A DNA stretch of 64,000 nt from Gaeumannomyces sp. JS-464 (taxonomy: Eukaryota; Ascomycota; Sordariomycetes; Magnaporthales; Magnaporthaceae), in contig NGZR01000001.1 in NCBI GenBank assembly GCA_002197995.1, positions 14,837,501 through 14,901,500 of the forward strand. Direction: 5' to 3'. Under the pieces are notes generated by a model. It was not told the origin of the DNA and ran no database searches. It was given only the letters and a program-made list of their open reading frames with translations. Positions 1 through 11,020 of this stretch are shown one piece after another. The position numbers were made by a program, and so were the translations under genes. How positions within the stretch are numbered: position 1 is the stretch's first letter; each line of letters begins with the position of its first letter.

Positions 1-1326
1 CATCTTGGGATCCTCCTCGTGGCCCAGGACACCATCATCGCCATGCTGCCGCCCGTGGCGAGCCCAGATGGTCGGACATAGATACTCATGGGCATAACGA
101 ATACAGGTCTAGATACAGCCGAGGATACGATGGCGATCGCCGCTCTCGGTCCACAGGTCGCCCGACCGCTTTCCCGACCGCGCCTTGCAGTACGGCGACG
201 GTGACCGCAGGCGCCCATCGGGAGACACACGCGCCAACCAATCGGCCTTCCAGACGAACGCGAGTTCCGCGACCCGCTGACCGGTGGTAGAGAGCCTCCG
301 CGTGGCCCAAAAGCTCTCCTCGACTCCCCTGGTCCTCCGCGCGGCGGTTACTCGGACAATTTCCGCGGTAGGGGTCCGAGAGGGCGTGGTGGGGGAGGGC
401 CTGGAGAGACGACAGTCGCGATCGCGCCCGGGATCGCGACGATTACCGCAACGAACGGAGGGACGCGCCGTTCAGGGACGAAAGAGGCGAGCGGACCGAA
501 AGAAGCAGGGAGCGGGAGCGCGACTGGCGAGACCAGCGGATAGCTTTCGCGGCAGGCGTCCGTCTCCCCAAGGCAGGGGACGTTCCCCTCCCGGGCGAGA
601 CCCTGGGAGAGACCGTGACTTTCGCGATAGAGACCGGGAACGAGACGGACCGCTTGGTGTCGATGCCGAACGTGCAAGACGCGGCTCGAGGGACGGGCCG
701 TTGTCGGCGGGATCGTCTAACTCGGATCAGCCCTTTGGAGCCCAATCGTACCGCGGGGGCGGTTTCAGAGGCGGCCGCGGACGCGGTCGGGGTGGCGGGG
801 GAGACTGGCAGGACCGTGGGCGGAGACCTGGGTTCTTCGATGACCGCGACCGTTACCGCAGTCGCTCTCAGGATGGGCGATGGGGCGGCCGCGATGGCCG
901 GGATGACCGCGTCGAAAACCAGCGATTCGTGGACGATCCTCGCGTGCCAAGAGACCCGCGCGACGAGCGCGATTCTCGTGACCGTGACCTAATCAGACCC
1001 AAGGCTGATCGTGCCTCCCTCACTCACGAACAGCCAACCTTGACAAAAGAAGTTTCGCCGCCCCCGATTGCACCTTCTGCCCCAGCGTTTGGCTCCGTCG
1101 TGCCTAGCCGAGCTACCCCTGCTGCGCTCGATATACAGACTCCAACCGGAAAGGCACCACCGACAGGCCCGCGGGCGCTTACTGAGGAACGTCCTGTGTC
1201 TGCTGGTCATCAGGGCGGGGAGGAGGAAGCGGAGGGGGCGACCGATTCCCATCCGCTGGCGCAGCCAAGGCTTCCAGTCATGACGGCAGTCCTCCGATCC
1301 CGACGGGCCCGCGCGCTCAGCATCAG

Positions 1327-1372
<46 letters not shown>

Positions 1373-4300
1373 GACCTTCGAGCAAGCAATGGATTAACCC
1401 GGCATTGGCTGGCAAGAAAATCCCCGAGTCCCCCAAGGTTAACCGGTCACAGAGCTTTGCTTCACAACACCCCAGGCCTTTTGGTCCTCGGCCGGCGTCC
1501 TCGGGCTCCGAGAATCACGTCGACTTTGGCAACCGCCCGCGAAGCAGCGACGCGCAGTCTGACTCGCACATATCCGCCGGGAGGCTTACTTGCGCTCGCT
1601 TCACCAGATGATCGAGCCTGGGGAGATTGTCCAGGACGATCATGAGCGCGGGACGCTGTCCGCGCGAACTTCGGCCGATCGCGAGATGAGGCCTCCCTGG
1701 TCTGCGTCCGACAGCCATATGTCCGGCATGGGATACGAGCGGCCTGCCAGTATCATGGGGGCCTCCCCGGTCTACCAACGCCCGCCCACGCTGAGCCCAA
1801 CCCAATCTAGGAGCGGCAAGGAAGGACCTCATTCGAGATCAGAACCCACCCCAACTGCGAGCACACCCAAGCGTCGCAAACCGACACTACGATTTGCGCC
1901 CGTCAAGGTGTCGGTACCGCCGCCACCGCCTCCTCCTCCTCCTCAGGACCAATCCTCTGAGTCTGATGATGAGGACATGAATGACTACTTTCAGAAGGAG
2001 ATCCAGAAGAACGAGGCCGAACTCAAAAAGCTCGAGAGCGAATCGGCCGACTTGCCTGCAAAGAATGTGTTCACTTACGCGTATCTCGTGCAGATGGCCG
2101 CTCTTGCCTTCGCAGATGAGTCGGAGGGTCTTATGGAAATGCTTGGGAAGATCCCCGACGGCGTCAGGATTCCACGAAAGACATCCCAGTCGGCTGCAGT
2201 CAAGCCGGCTGTCACACAACAAAAATCACTCCATGGTCCGAAAGACCCCAAGGAACCGCCCAGCACTGCAAACACCCAGCCTTCCAAGAGTGTCGACCGA
2301 GATGCCAAAGTCGTTCCAAAGGAAACAAAGGCCACAGAAAAAGAGATGAAATGTGTCGGGAAAGAGACTAAGGCCGCAGAGATAGATCCTAAAGCCCCCC
2401 GAAAGAGACGAAGATCGTGGAGAAGGATGACAAGGTCGTTCCAAAAGAGACTGAGACTGCGGAAAAGGACGCCAAGATTGTCAAGGAAGCCAAGCCCACC
2501 GAGAAAGATATCATGGTGCCGGAGAAAGACGACAAAGTCGCGGATACACCAGCATCTGCGCTGCCTCCTACTCTCAAGGCGGGCGCAAGCGGACCTCCCA
2601 CTGCTCCTGTTTCCATTCCCGAGCCTGCTGCAACTGCGCCTGCACCGACAGACGATACGGTCATGACGGATAAACCGACGGACGGTGCGCCCTCGACCGA
2701 TAACCCTACTGCCGAGACAGCGGCTGCCGACGTGCCAATGGAGCCCCAGCCCAAGGTGGAAGACGTCGAGATGGAGGACGCGCATGTCCCCATTCCGACT
2801 GTCGAGCAGGAGGACCCCAGGCCTGAAGACGCCGACGTGGTTATGCAAGACACGACCGAAAACGCCGAGGTAGCCACTGGACGGGAGGAAGAGGAGGCTC
2901 CAAAAGCTAACGGTGTGGTTGTGAATGGCGAGGCGGCCCTCAACCAGGAAACGGTGTCCCAAAAGGCTTCGCCAGGAAGGACGGAAGACGATGATGATGC
3001 AACCGAGATCGAAGAGCCGGACTGTGCGGCCATGGAGACTGTGCGGCAGTTCATGACCACCCCACCCCTGGACAGCCTTCCGATTTTTGATGTTACGCCC
3101 TGGCACGAGGACAAGGTGTTCCTCAAGTCAATGGAACCTCGGGCGGCAGTGGCCTCGTTTGTGCTCGACAAGCTGAAGCGAGAGACGAGCGAGCGTGCTG
3201 ATGAGTACGCGACTGTGCAGCGTGACTACCGCGAGAAGTACAACCTTTACCTCCGCTTCACGCTCTCAGACGACCCCAGCGCGGTCAGGAGCCGTGACAA
3301 ATTTGCCGTGTCCACGGGCTTCTCCGAGGCCGCCACGGCGCCACCGCCGCCACCACAAGAGCCGAAAGCGGAGGGACGGGGTCGCAGGTTCGCCACGGAA
3401 AGAGACCTGGAGCGTATCCTGCAGGCGTCCAAGGCCGAGGAGGAGCAACGGCGCGAGCGCGAGCTACGAGCGGAGAAGGAGATGTGCCGCAGCGAAAAGG
3501 AGGCTGTGATCCCGGACATGTACTGGAACGACGATGAGCGCAAAAAGCAGCTGTTCATGGACCGATCTGGCTATCTCCCTGTGGAGAAGCTCGTGGCGGC
3601 CTGGCAGGTGCTACCACCCGTGTGCAACTTCACGGCCGAGGAGGAGGCGCTTTTCGAGAAGGCATACCTCGAGTGCCCCAAGCAGTGGGGCAAGATCGCG
3701 GAGCAGATCCCGAAGCGCACCTTTGGGTCGTGTATCCAGTACTACTACCTCAAGAAGAGGGATCTGCACCTCAAAGAGAAGCTCAAGAAGCAACCTAAGA
3801 AGCGCAAGAAGGGGCGGGGCAAGGCCCGGTCGAGCGCCCTTGTCTCGGAGCTTGGCAACGGCGATCACGAGATGGAGGAGAACCACGAGAATGGCGAGAA
3901 CGGCGAGCGCCGCCGACCTAGACGCGCCGCGGCGCCCACCTTCAGCTTCGAGGCGGCAGCCACGCCCAACAATGCGGACTCGGATGGCGCGACCCCCAAC
4001 GGGACACCTGGCCGACGGACGGGCGCCAACAAGGGCGACAGCGGGGCCGAAAAGCCCGAGGGCAGAAGAGCAGGAAGCGGCAGCCCAAGGAGAAGAAGGT
4101 CGAGACGCCCAAGGTCACTCCCATCATCGCCCCGACGCCGCCCGCGGCCAAGCAGAACCGGTCGAGGTCCAACTCGCGAGCACAAGGCCCGCCAGGGCCC
4201 GAGTGGAACTCGCCACAGACGCCCGGCGGGCCGGGGATTGCGCCTGGCATAGGCCCGGCCCTTCCGCCATCGTTCGAGCCGCAGACTCCGGGGATGCAGC

Positions 4301-7300
4301 CGCAGCCTCTGGTGCCTGCGGCGGCTCTGCGGAGCCCAGAGAAGCCGCCATCACTGGCCCCGCCCGCCATCATGACCGAGGCCATGGCACCGCCCTCGCT
4401 GAGGCCAGAGCCGCCGCTGCCGGCACCGCCCCAGGCCGGCGTGGCCGCCTTCGAGATTGGGCAGCCCTCTGGCTCGCCGTCAGAACGTGGCCGGGCGCAG
4501 GGCCAGGCCACAAGCTACTGGAGCGTGTCGGAGGCTAACGGACTTCCCGGCACTGCTGCGGTCGTTTGGCACGGACTGGAACGCGATTGCTCTCCACATG
4601 CACACCAAGACGTCGGTAATGGTAGGTTGCGTTGCGAGCCCTGAACCAGCCCTCCCCCTGGACCGATTGCTGACGGGCACCGCTCACGCCAACAACAGGT
4701 TAAGAACTACTACCAGCGGCAGAAGGACAACACGAAGCCCGAGTGGGAGGCCATTGCCACCGACGCAGACCTGCGGAAGCAGCGCGGCCAGAAGCGGCCT
4801 CCTCCGCCGACGCCGACAACCGGGGCCCGTAGCAAGAAATGGGAGTCCTCGTCCTCAACGTCGCACCGGCCGCTCGCTGCCGCGGACACGACTGATGACA
4901 TGGTGCAACCCAAGGTGGAGAATCATGGTCCTACAGTCGGACCACCAGCTGGGCCACAACAGCAGCCGCAGCAGCCGCCGCCACCGCAGCAGCAGCAGCA
5001 GTCTGCTTCGACAACGCCTGCCTCGCAGCCCTTTGGCCGGTTCCAGGTGCCGCTCGCAATGGCTCCGCAGTCGAACACGCCGTTGCCTCTCCCGGCCAAC
5101 GTGCCCATCTCTGTTCCTGGCCTAGCGCCCGTCCCTGCCGCAATGCAGTCGCCTCTATCCCAGGCACCGCCACAAGGACACGCGCCGGCCCCCAGCCAAC
5201 CCCCGTTATGGTTCCGCAGCCAATGCAGATGCAGCAGCCACCCCAGCAGCCTCCCCAACCCCAGCCGCCACAGCCGTCACAGCAACAGCAAGCACCACCA
5301 CCGCCGCCACAGCCGGTCCAGCACCAGCAACAGCCGCAGCAGCCAATCTCGCCGGCCGTTCTCTCGCCAGCAATGTCTCCCTCTGTCTCGCAGTCCATGT
5401 CGCAGTCTGTCTCGCAGACGGCTTCGCCTAGGACGAGGACACCCCGCGCTCCGTTTTCTCTCTTCCCCAGCGAGCGGGAGCTCGAGCGGGAGAGGGAGCG
5501 CGAGCAGCCCATGCCGGCCCCAGCGCCACAGCCGCAGCCGCAGCCAGTCCGCATCTCGCAGAAGCCCGCGCCTTCTTCCCAGCCCTCGCCCCTGTCGGCA
5601 GGTGGTGCTGGCCCCAGCTCCGGCCTGGGCATTGGAGGTCCGCTTGGCGACTTGCACCGGAACCAGCGGCCCGGTCCCGGCTGGGCCAATCCAGAGGTGG
5701 ACGAGAAGATCGCGCAGCTTGCTCAGAGGCGCAGCAACCAGCGCAGCGACTTGCAGCAACAGCAACAGCAGATGCAGCAGCAGCAACAGCAGTTGGCGCA
5801 ACAGCAGCAGCAGCTACAGCAGCACGCGAGGGAAGAGGCAAGGCAGATCGAACGCCCGGTTTCCGTGGTGGCGCAGGTCCTCAAGCAAGAGCCCGATGTG
5901 CCGAGTCCATACGATGCTTACCCGCCCGGTCCTCCCCACGGCCCTCCTCCGCTTCGCGGTGCCCCGCTACGCAACGAGCCTGTGCCGATGGGAAGACCGT
6001 CCGAGCAGTCGTCGCAGGCCCGCCCGGTCGGCTCGGCGCCTCCTGCGTTTGTAGTACAGCCCCAACCACCGCAGCCGCAGTCGCAACCTGCACAGCAACA
6101 GCAGCAGCCCCATCCTCCACAGCCTCCGTCCCACAGAGGCCCCTTTGGCGAGCCCATCCAGCCTGCACCTCCTCCACACGGCGTCGGCATGGGCGAGCGG
6201 GCTTTGCAGCAGCCGCATGGCATGGCGGCTGCCGTCAAGTTCGAGCCGCAGCCGTCCCGGGCTGCAACCCCGCAGCAACAGCCCGCGCCCATGTCAGCTC
6301 CTCCCGTCTCGGCAGCGCGGCCTGCCCCGGAGCGCAAGACCTCCAGCCTCATGGCGCTCCTCAACGACGATCCGCTTCCGCCGCCTCCTCCGGCCGCTGC
6401 TCCCCCTCCCAGTCGGCCCGCGGAAGCCCCGGCTCCCAGTTCCAAGCCATCTTCGGCCACGGCAACCTCGTCGTCCTCGAGGGCCGCCCCGACACCCCCA
6501 CCGGCGCCGCTGCGGCAGTCGTCCAAGCCCATCTTCTCGCAATACCTCCGCAATACCCCCGCGACATCGGTCATGCCGTCCCTGAAACCGTACAACACGC
6601 AGTCCCCGCAGCCACAGCACATGAGCGTGCCCAGGCAGCCCATGGGCGCCCCGATGGACCCGTCGTCCGAGAGCGACTACTACGGTCGCCCGCAGTATCC
6701 GCCGCAACCGCAGCACCAATCCCCGGCAGCCAACTCGCCCCAGGCTCACCACTACGGACCTCCTCAGCCAAGCCAGCAGCCCCCAATGGGTTATCAGAAC
6801 CAGCCGCCGTCATATCCCCCCTATGGCGCTCCTGTACCTCAGTCGCACTCAGGCTCCCCGACGCTGCAGTACGCGCATCAGTCCACTCCTACCAGGCGCG
6901 ACCAAGGCCCGCCACCGCCGCCAAATAGAGATGCAGCCTGGCCGCCTGACAACCGACCAATGCCGACGTCGCAGCCCCCACAGCAGGGCTGGGCCCCGGG
7001 CCACGGGATGCAACAAGTGCCTCCCAAGGCAGGTCAACCGCCACCCCAATCTGCCTGGGGTGCTCAGCACGGCGGGCCGCCGAAGCCGCCCCCGCCGGCC
7101 AATGTTCAGCAGCCCGGGTGGGCGACAGGAGGACAGCAACCCCAGCAGCAGCAGGCGCCGCCTCCTCCTCACCACATGGGCATGCGTGACGATCGCGCGG
7201 GCGCCCCTTACGGTGTGCATGATCCTAGAGATCCGAGAGATCTCAGGGACCCCAGGGACCCCAGGGACCCCAGGGACATGAGAGACCCGAGGGACCCTAG

Positions 7301-8118
7301 GGATCTCAGAGATCCCCGTGACCCCCGTGACCCCAGAGATATTAGGGACCCTCGTGATCCTGGGGGCCTGAGGGATTTCAGAGACCCAAGGGATCTTAGG
7401 GACCCCAGAGATCCTCGGGGAGATCCTAGAGGAGAACCTAGGGGGGATCCTCGCGGAGACCCCAGGGGAGATCCCAGGGACCCACGAGATCCACGGAACA
7501 ACCCACCTCCGGGTGGCCCGGGAATGGTACAACATCAACACGCACCCCCGCCACACCAACAACACCAGTACCAGCACCAGCCGCCGCCGCCCCAGCGCCA
7601 GCAGCATCCTCAGCACCAGGTGCAGCAGCACCCGCATCAGCAGCAGCAGCATCATCACCAGCATTCGCACTCATTGAGCGGCCATCAGTATCCGCCGCCG
7701 CCTCCTCCCCGCGGCGGCGACCCGGGCCCGCCACCGCAACAAGGCGGATACCCCCGCTACAGCCACGCCGGGCCCGTCTGTGATACCGAGGGAGCAGGTG
7801 CCGCCGCCGAGGAGCTACACGCCGGTCGGCGCGTACGATGATATGAGACACGCGCCGCCACCTCCGCAGTATGGCCACCCGCAGCAACAGCAGCCGCCGC
7901 CTCAACAACAGCAGCGGCCCATGGACCCCCTGAGAGACATGCAAATGCGCGACATGGGAGGCCCGCCTGGGCCCGGCGGCATGCCCCGGGACCCCAGGGA
8001 TGCGGCTGCTCAGCAGCACATGCAGCAGCAACAGCAGCAACAGCAACAACAGCAATCGCTCCTGCAAAGGCAGCAGCTGAGGCCTCATGACGACTACAGG
8101 CGTGACCAGTACCGATAA
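1..8118 (+). CDS. SNT1: Snt1/NCoR-like SANT-domain corepressor subunit, 5' end outside window
   Basis: This is probably the scaffold of the Set3 histone deacetylase complex in the nucleus. The start lies left of the window. An Arg/Asp/Gly-rich N-terminal region (to about 1000) and a Ser/Thr/Glu-rich region (about 2400-3000) precede a conserved block at about 3060-3330 and the first SANT domain at about 3625-3775, which includes KAYLECPKQWGKIAEQIP. The second SANT domain (about 4510-4720) reads SYWSVSEAN, then DFPALLRSFGTDWNAIALHM, and is split by an intron at 4622-4698 before VKNYYQRQ. From 4900 to the stop it is Gln/Pro-rich, with a DPRD repeat. The reading frame changes near 165, 255, 405, 537, 1212, 1570, 2398, 4060, 4540, 5203 and 7775; several sites are C or G runs. 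Each side continues a plausible protein, so these look like sequencing indels rather than decay. The family call rests on the paired SANT domains and their spacing. Confidence 0.85.
1330..1371 (+). repeat. CAG/CAA tract coding polyglutamine in Snt1-like gene
   Basis: About fourteen consecutive CAA/CAG codons lie in the frame that gives Gln, between an Arg/Gly-rich stretch and a Ser-rich stretch. In the frame open further upstream the same tract reads as Ser, which shows that a frame change occurred before it (near 1212). Confidence 0.9.
5754..5823 (+). repeat. Second CAG/CAA polyglutamine tract of Snt1-like gene
   Basis: A mixed CAG/CAA run, interrupted by Met and Leu-Ala, lies in the Gln-reading frame of the C-terminal half of the Snt1-like protein. 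It is preceded by a charged segment with VDEKIAQLAQRR and probably forms a short helix or coiled coil. Confidence 0.85.
7221..7497 (+). repeat. DPRD-type coding minisatellite
   Basis: About 30 copies of a degenerate 9-nt unit encode Asp-Pro-Arg, Asp-Leu-Arg, Asp-Met-Arg and Gly-Asp-Pro-Arg variants, without a frame break. The unit shifts from GAYCCYAGR-like to GGRGAYCCY-like towards the 3' end. The result is a highly charged, probably disordered stretch near the C terminus of the Snt1-like protein. Confidence 0.9.
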
Positions 8119-8911
8119 ATGGAGGGACATCTTTTGCTAGAAAGGCCTCTTGTGCTTTTCTTTTTTCTTACTCTCTACTTTGGTTTTCTTTTGCTACATC
8201 TTGGTCTTGATACTTTCTTCTGTGTATTTTTTTGTGCCAACTTGGGGGTGGAAACATCGTGTATTTGGTGCGTGTGGTTCATCGGTTTTTGTCGTCTCAA
8301 TCGTATTGTCCTCCGAGGGGATCCGGCATCGCGCGGTTACGTTTCTTTCTGGAGCACAAACATCATCTTTATTGCCACTTTATTCCTAGCTTCTATATCC
8401 TCCCGTCTTCATCGTGTGCTCAGACGATAGAGTTGCGGAAACAAAAGACATGTTGCAAACACTCTCTGCCCGCTTCGCGTTGTCAAACTGTTTGACGCCA
8501 AGGAGTTCTGATAATGAGTGCCGGATGAATGCGGGGCCGGACTCCATCTCGGCAATCATCCGCGCGGGTAAGCACGCCGTTGATGCCGTGGCCGGCTCGA
8601 TGCTTGCGAGTCGTGCGCGCCCCGTATGTGTGTGGCTGCTGCTATGGACTGTGACGGCCATGGAGAGACGTCATCTTACTGGCGAGGTGGGTGCACACAC
8701 TCTGCCCAACACGTCTGCGTCCCGTCTGCCAGACTCCTGGATTACCTAGAACCCAGTGCCCTTGCACATGCCCCGTAATGCCACCGTTTTTGTGCTGAGC
8801 CGGGGAGTGTGCTGTGCTGCTTTAGTTGATAATATTTGTCGGACAAACCAGAAGTAGATATTGTTTTTTTTTGTTTTTTTTTTTTTTTTTTAGAGAAAAT
8901 AAGCAGCAAAC
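8119..8911. other. Intergenic: Snt1 3' UTR and promoter of next gene
   Basis: T-rich sequence follows the Snt1 stop, as expected of a 3' UTR. A long T-rich run (about 8864-8891) ends 20 nt before the next start codon. No further gene is supported. Confidence 0.6.
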
Positions 8912-10339
8912 ATGCCCAGCTTTGAGCAAACCATCAAGCAGGCAGTTGAGGACCGGGTCCTGCCGCCCGTGGTCCTCATCGCTGGGGATAAAACAGGTGA
9001 GCCCCACGAGCGTCTTCTTTTGTGTTTGTTTTGCTCGGCATACAGCACTCTCCAAGACTAACTAACACGCGTACCGCCATTTCAGGGAAGCTAAACTACC
9101 GCCAGTCGTACGGCAACCTCAGCCCCGACCACGATGCCCGCCCCGTCGGGCCCGAGAGCACCATGACCTGGATGTCGCTCACCAAGCTCCCGACCGCCAT
9201 CGCGGTCCTGCAGCTCGCCGGGCGCGGCGTCCTGCCGCCGCTCGACGACGCCGACGCAGTGGCGACGCACCTGCCCGAGCTGGCGGCGCAGCCCGTCCTC
9301 GTGCTGCCGCTCAGCGACAACGACAAGCGGGGGGAGGAGACGACAGCACTCCGCAAAAGCCCCATAACCCTCCGGCACCTCCTCACCCACTCGTCGGGCC
9401 TGGCGTACCCCTTCCTGCCCGGCCCGCTGGCGGACCTGTTTGCGCGGCGCGGCGTCGACCCGCTCGCCGGCCCGGGCGAGACGGCGACGGCGACGGTCCA
9501 GAACAGGTTCGGCTACCCGCTGCTCTTCGAGCCGGGCGCCGGCTGGAGCTACGGCCCGGGGCTGGACTGGGCCGGCCTGCTGCTGGAGCGGGCCACGGGC
9601 CGGCCGCTCGACGCGTACCTGCGCGACCACGTCTGGGCGCCGCTGGGCCTGTCCGGCGCGGCCGCGCCTGCGTTTTTCCCAGCCGGCAACGACGGCGGCG
9701 ACGGTGCGGCCGGCGCGGTGGCCACGAGCGCGCGGGACCCGCAGACGGGCAAGGTCGGGCCGCTTCCGACTCCGGCACAGCAGCAGCAGCAGCAGCAGCA
9801 GGGGCGGGAGCCGGAGCAAGGGGCCTGCTTCGGCGGCGAGGGCATCCAGGGCAGCATCGACGCGCTGGCGCGCCTGCTGGCGTCCCTGCTCGCCGACGAC
9901 GGCGCCGTGCTGCCGCGCGGGTCCGCCGCCCGGCTGTCCGAGCCGCAGCTGTCGGGCGAGGCCAAGGCGAGCCTTCTGGCACAGCTCGAGCACCCCGAGT
10001 GGATCGCGGGCTACATCCCGCCCAACGGCGGCGAGTACAACTGGGCGCTCGGCGGCTTGGTCGTCGAAGGGGACAGCCTGGTGGCGGGGAGGAGGAGGGG
10101 GTGTTTGATGTGGGTGGCATGTACAACTCGTCTTGGGTACGTTTTCTTGCTCGCTCCCCTCTTTGTTTGCATGGTTGAGACGAAAATTGCTTAACTTAGA
10201 CGAGGGAAAATAAAAGTTCCTCGATCGCGAAGCCGGCCTCTACGGCATCTTCGCCACGCAGACTCTCCCGCCAGGCGACGACAAGGTGCGCGGGATGACC
10301 AAGGCGTTTCAGCAGGAGATGTACGTAAGGATCAAATAG
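8912..10339 (+). CDS. Beta-lactamase/transpeptidase-like serine hydrolase (EstB type)
   Basis: Probably a serine esterase or transesterase of the class C beta-lactamase fold (family VIII esterases, LovD-like). Exons are 8912-8996, 9086-10136 and 10217-10339, all with GT-AG introns in phase. The start is ATG at 8912, giving MPSFEQTIKQAV. The nucleophile motif S-x-x-K is seen in MTWMSLTKLPTAIAVLQL (about 9165-9218), then ITLRHLLTHSSGL, and a Tyr motif in GAGWSYGPGLDW (about 9537-9572). The last exon gives FLDREAGLYGIFATQTLP, typical of the family C terminus. One base seems lost in the G run near 10095; restoring it joins the frames through VFDVGGMYNSSW to the donor and gives 419 aa. There is an odd run of eight Gln codons at 9778-9801. 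No signal peptide is seen, so it is probably cytosolic. The substrate is unknown. Confidence 0.82.
9778..9801 (+). repeat. (CAG)8 inside hydrolase gene
   Basis: Eight CAG codons encode polyglutamine in a loop between the Tyr motif and the C-terminal part of the EstB-like hydrolase. It lies after the PLPTPA segment and before a GREPEQGACFGGEG segment. Confidence 0.9.
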
Positions 10340-11020
10340 CAGGCTACTTGGGAGCAAAGGCCTCCAGGAGCCTGGGGAGAGAGAATAACGGGAGACCTGC
10401 AACTGCGGACAGACAGGCAGAGTCACACTGTGTATCCAAAATACAAGCCGCTATCGAAGAGGTACTATCCAGGGGTCAAGCCAGCGGCAAGTGTCGCTCT
10501 CTAGCTAAGATGTCAAGACCACAAGATATCGAAATACATGTGCCCGAGTCTCTTGTGAGCTCTTCCAAAACAAGGAGTGAGAGAAAAATAAAGGGACAAT
10601 CAAAAGTAAATATGGAGCCTTTGGTGTAAGCTAAAACTATGCGGCCAACCCCGATAAGGTAAAATGAGCAGTAGAAAACGGTCCGAACGTGTTACGTGAC
10701 AGAATCTCCAAGAAAGAAAGAGAAGGAAAAAAAAAACAACCATGGAAAAAAAGATATATGCCTCCATCCCCCTTGATTATTCACAGTTGACCAGAGGATA
10801 CTCCTGCCTCGTGATTCCATTCCAAAAGAAATCCTTCAGCCTTGACAGGCCAGTGACAAGTCGTCAACACTGCTGCCCTTGCGATATAAGATAATAGATA
10901 TGAACTTGACGGGCATGGCGAGACGTGAAAGAGCGTGAGAATCAGTACAGGTCCAATCCAAGAAGAGAAGTGACGAGCCGCATGCCCTCCCGACGCGGTC
11001 AGAAAATGGTGTCCATAAAA
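10340..11020. other. Intergenic between convergent genes
   Basis: This A-rich spacer holds the 3' ends of the EstB-like hydrolase (+) and Bud6 (-). I see no coding signal; the short open frames have no family features. Confidence 0.6.
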
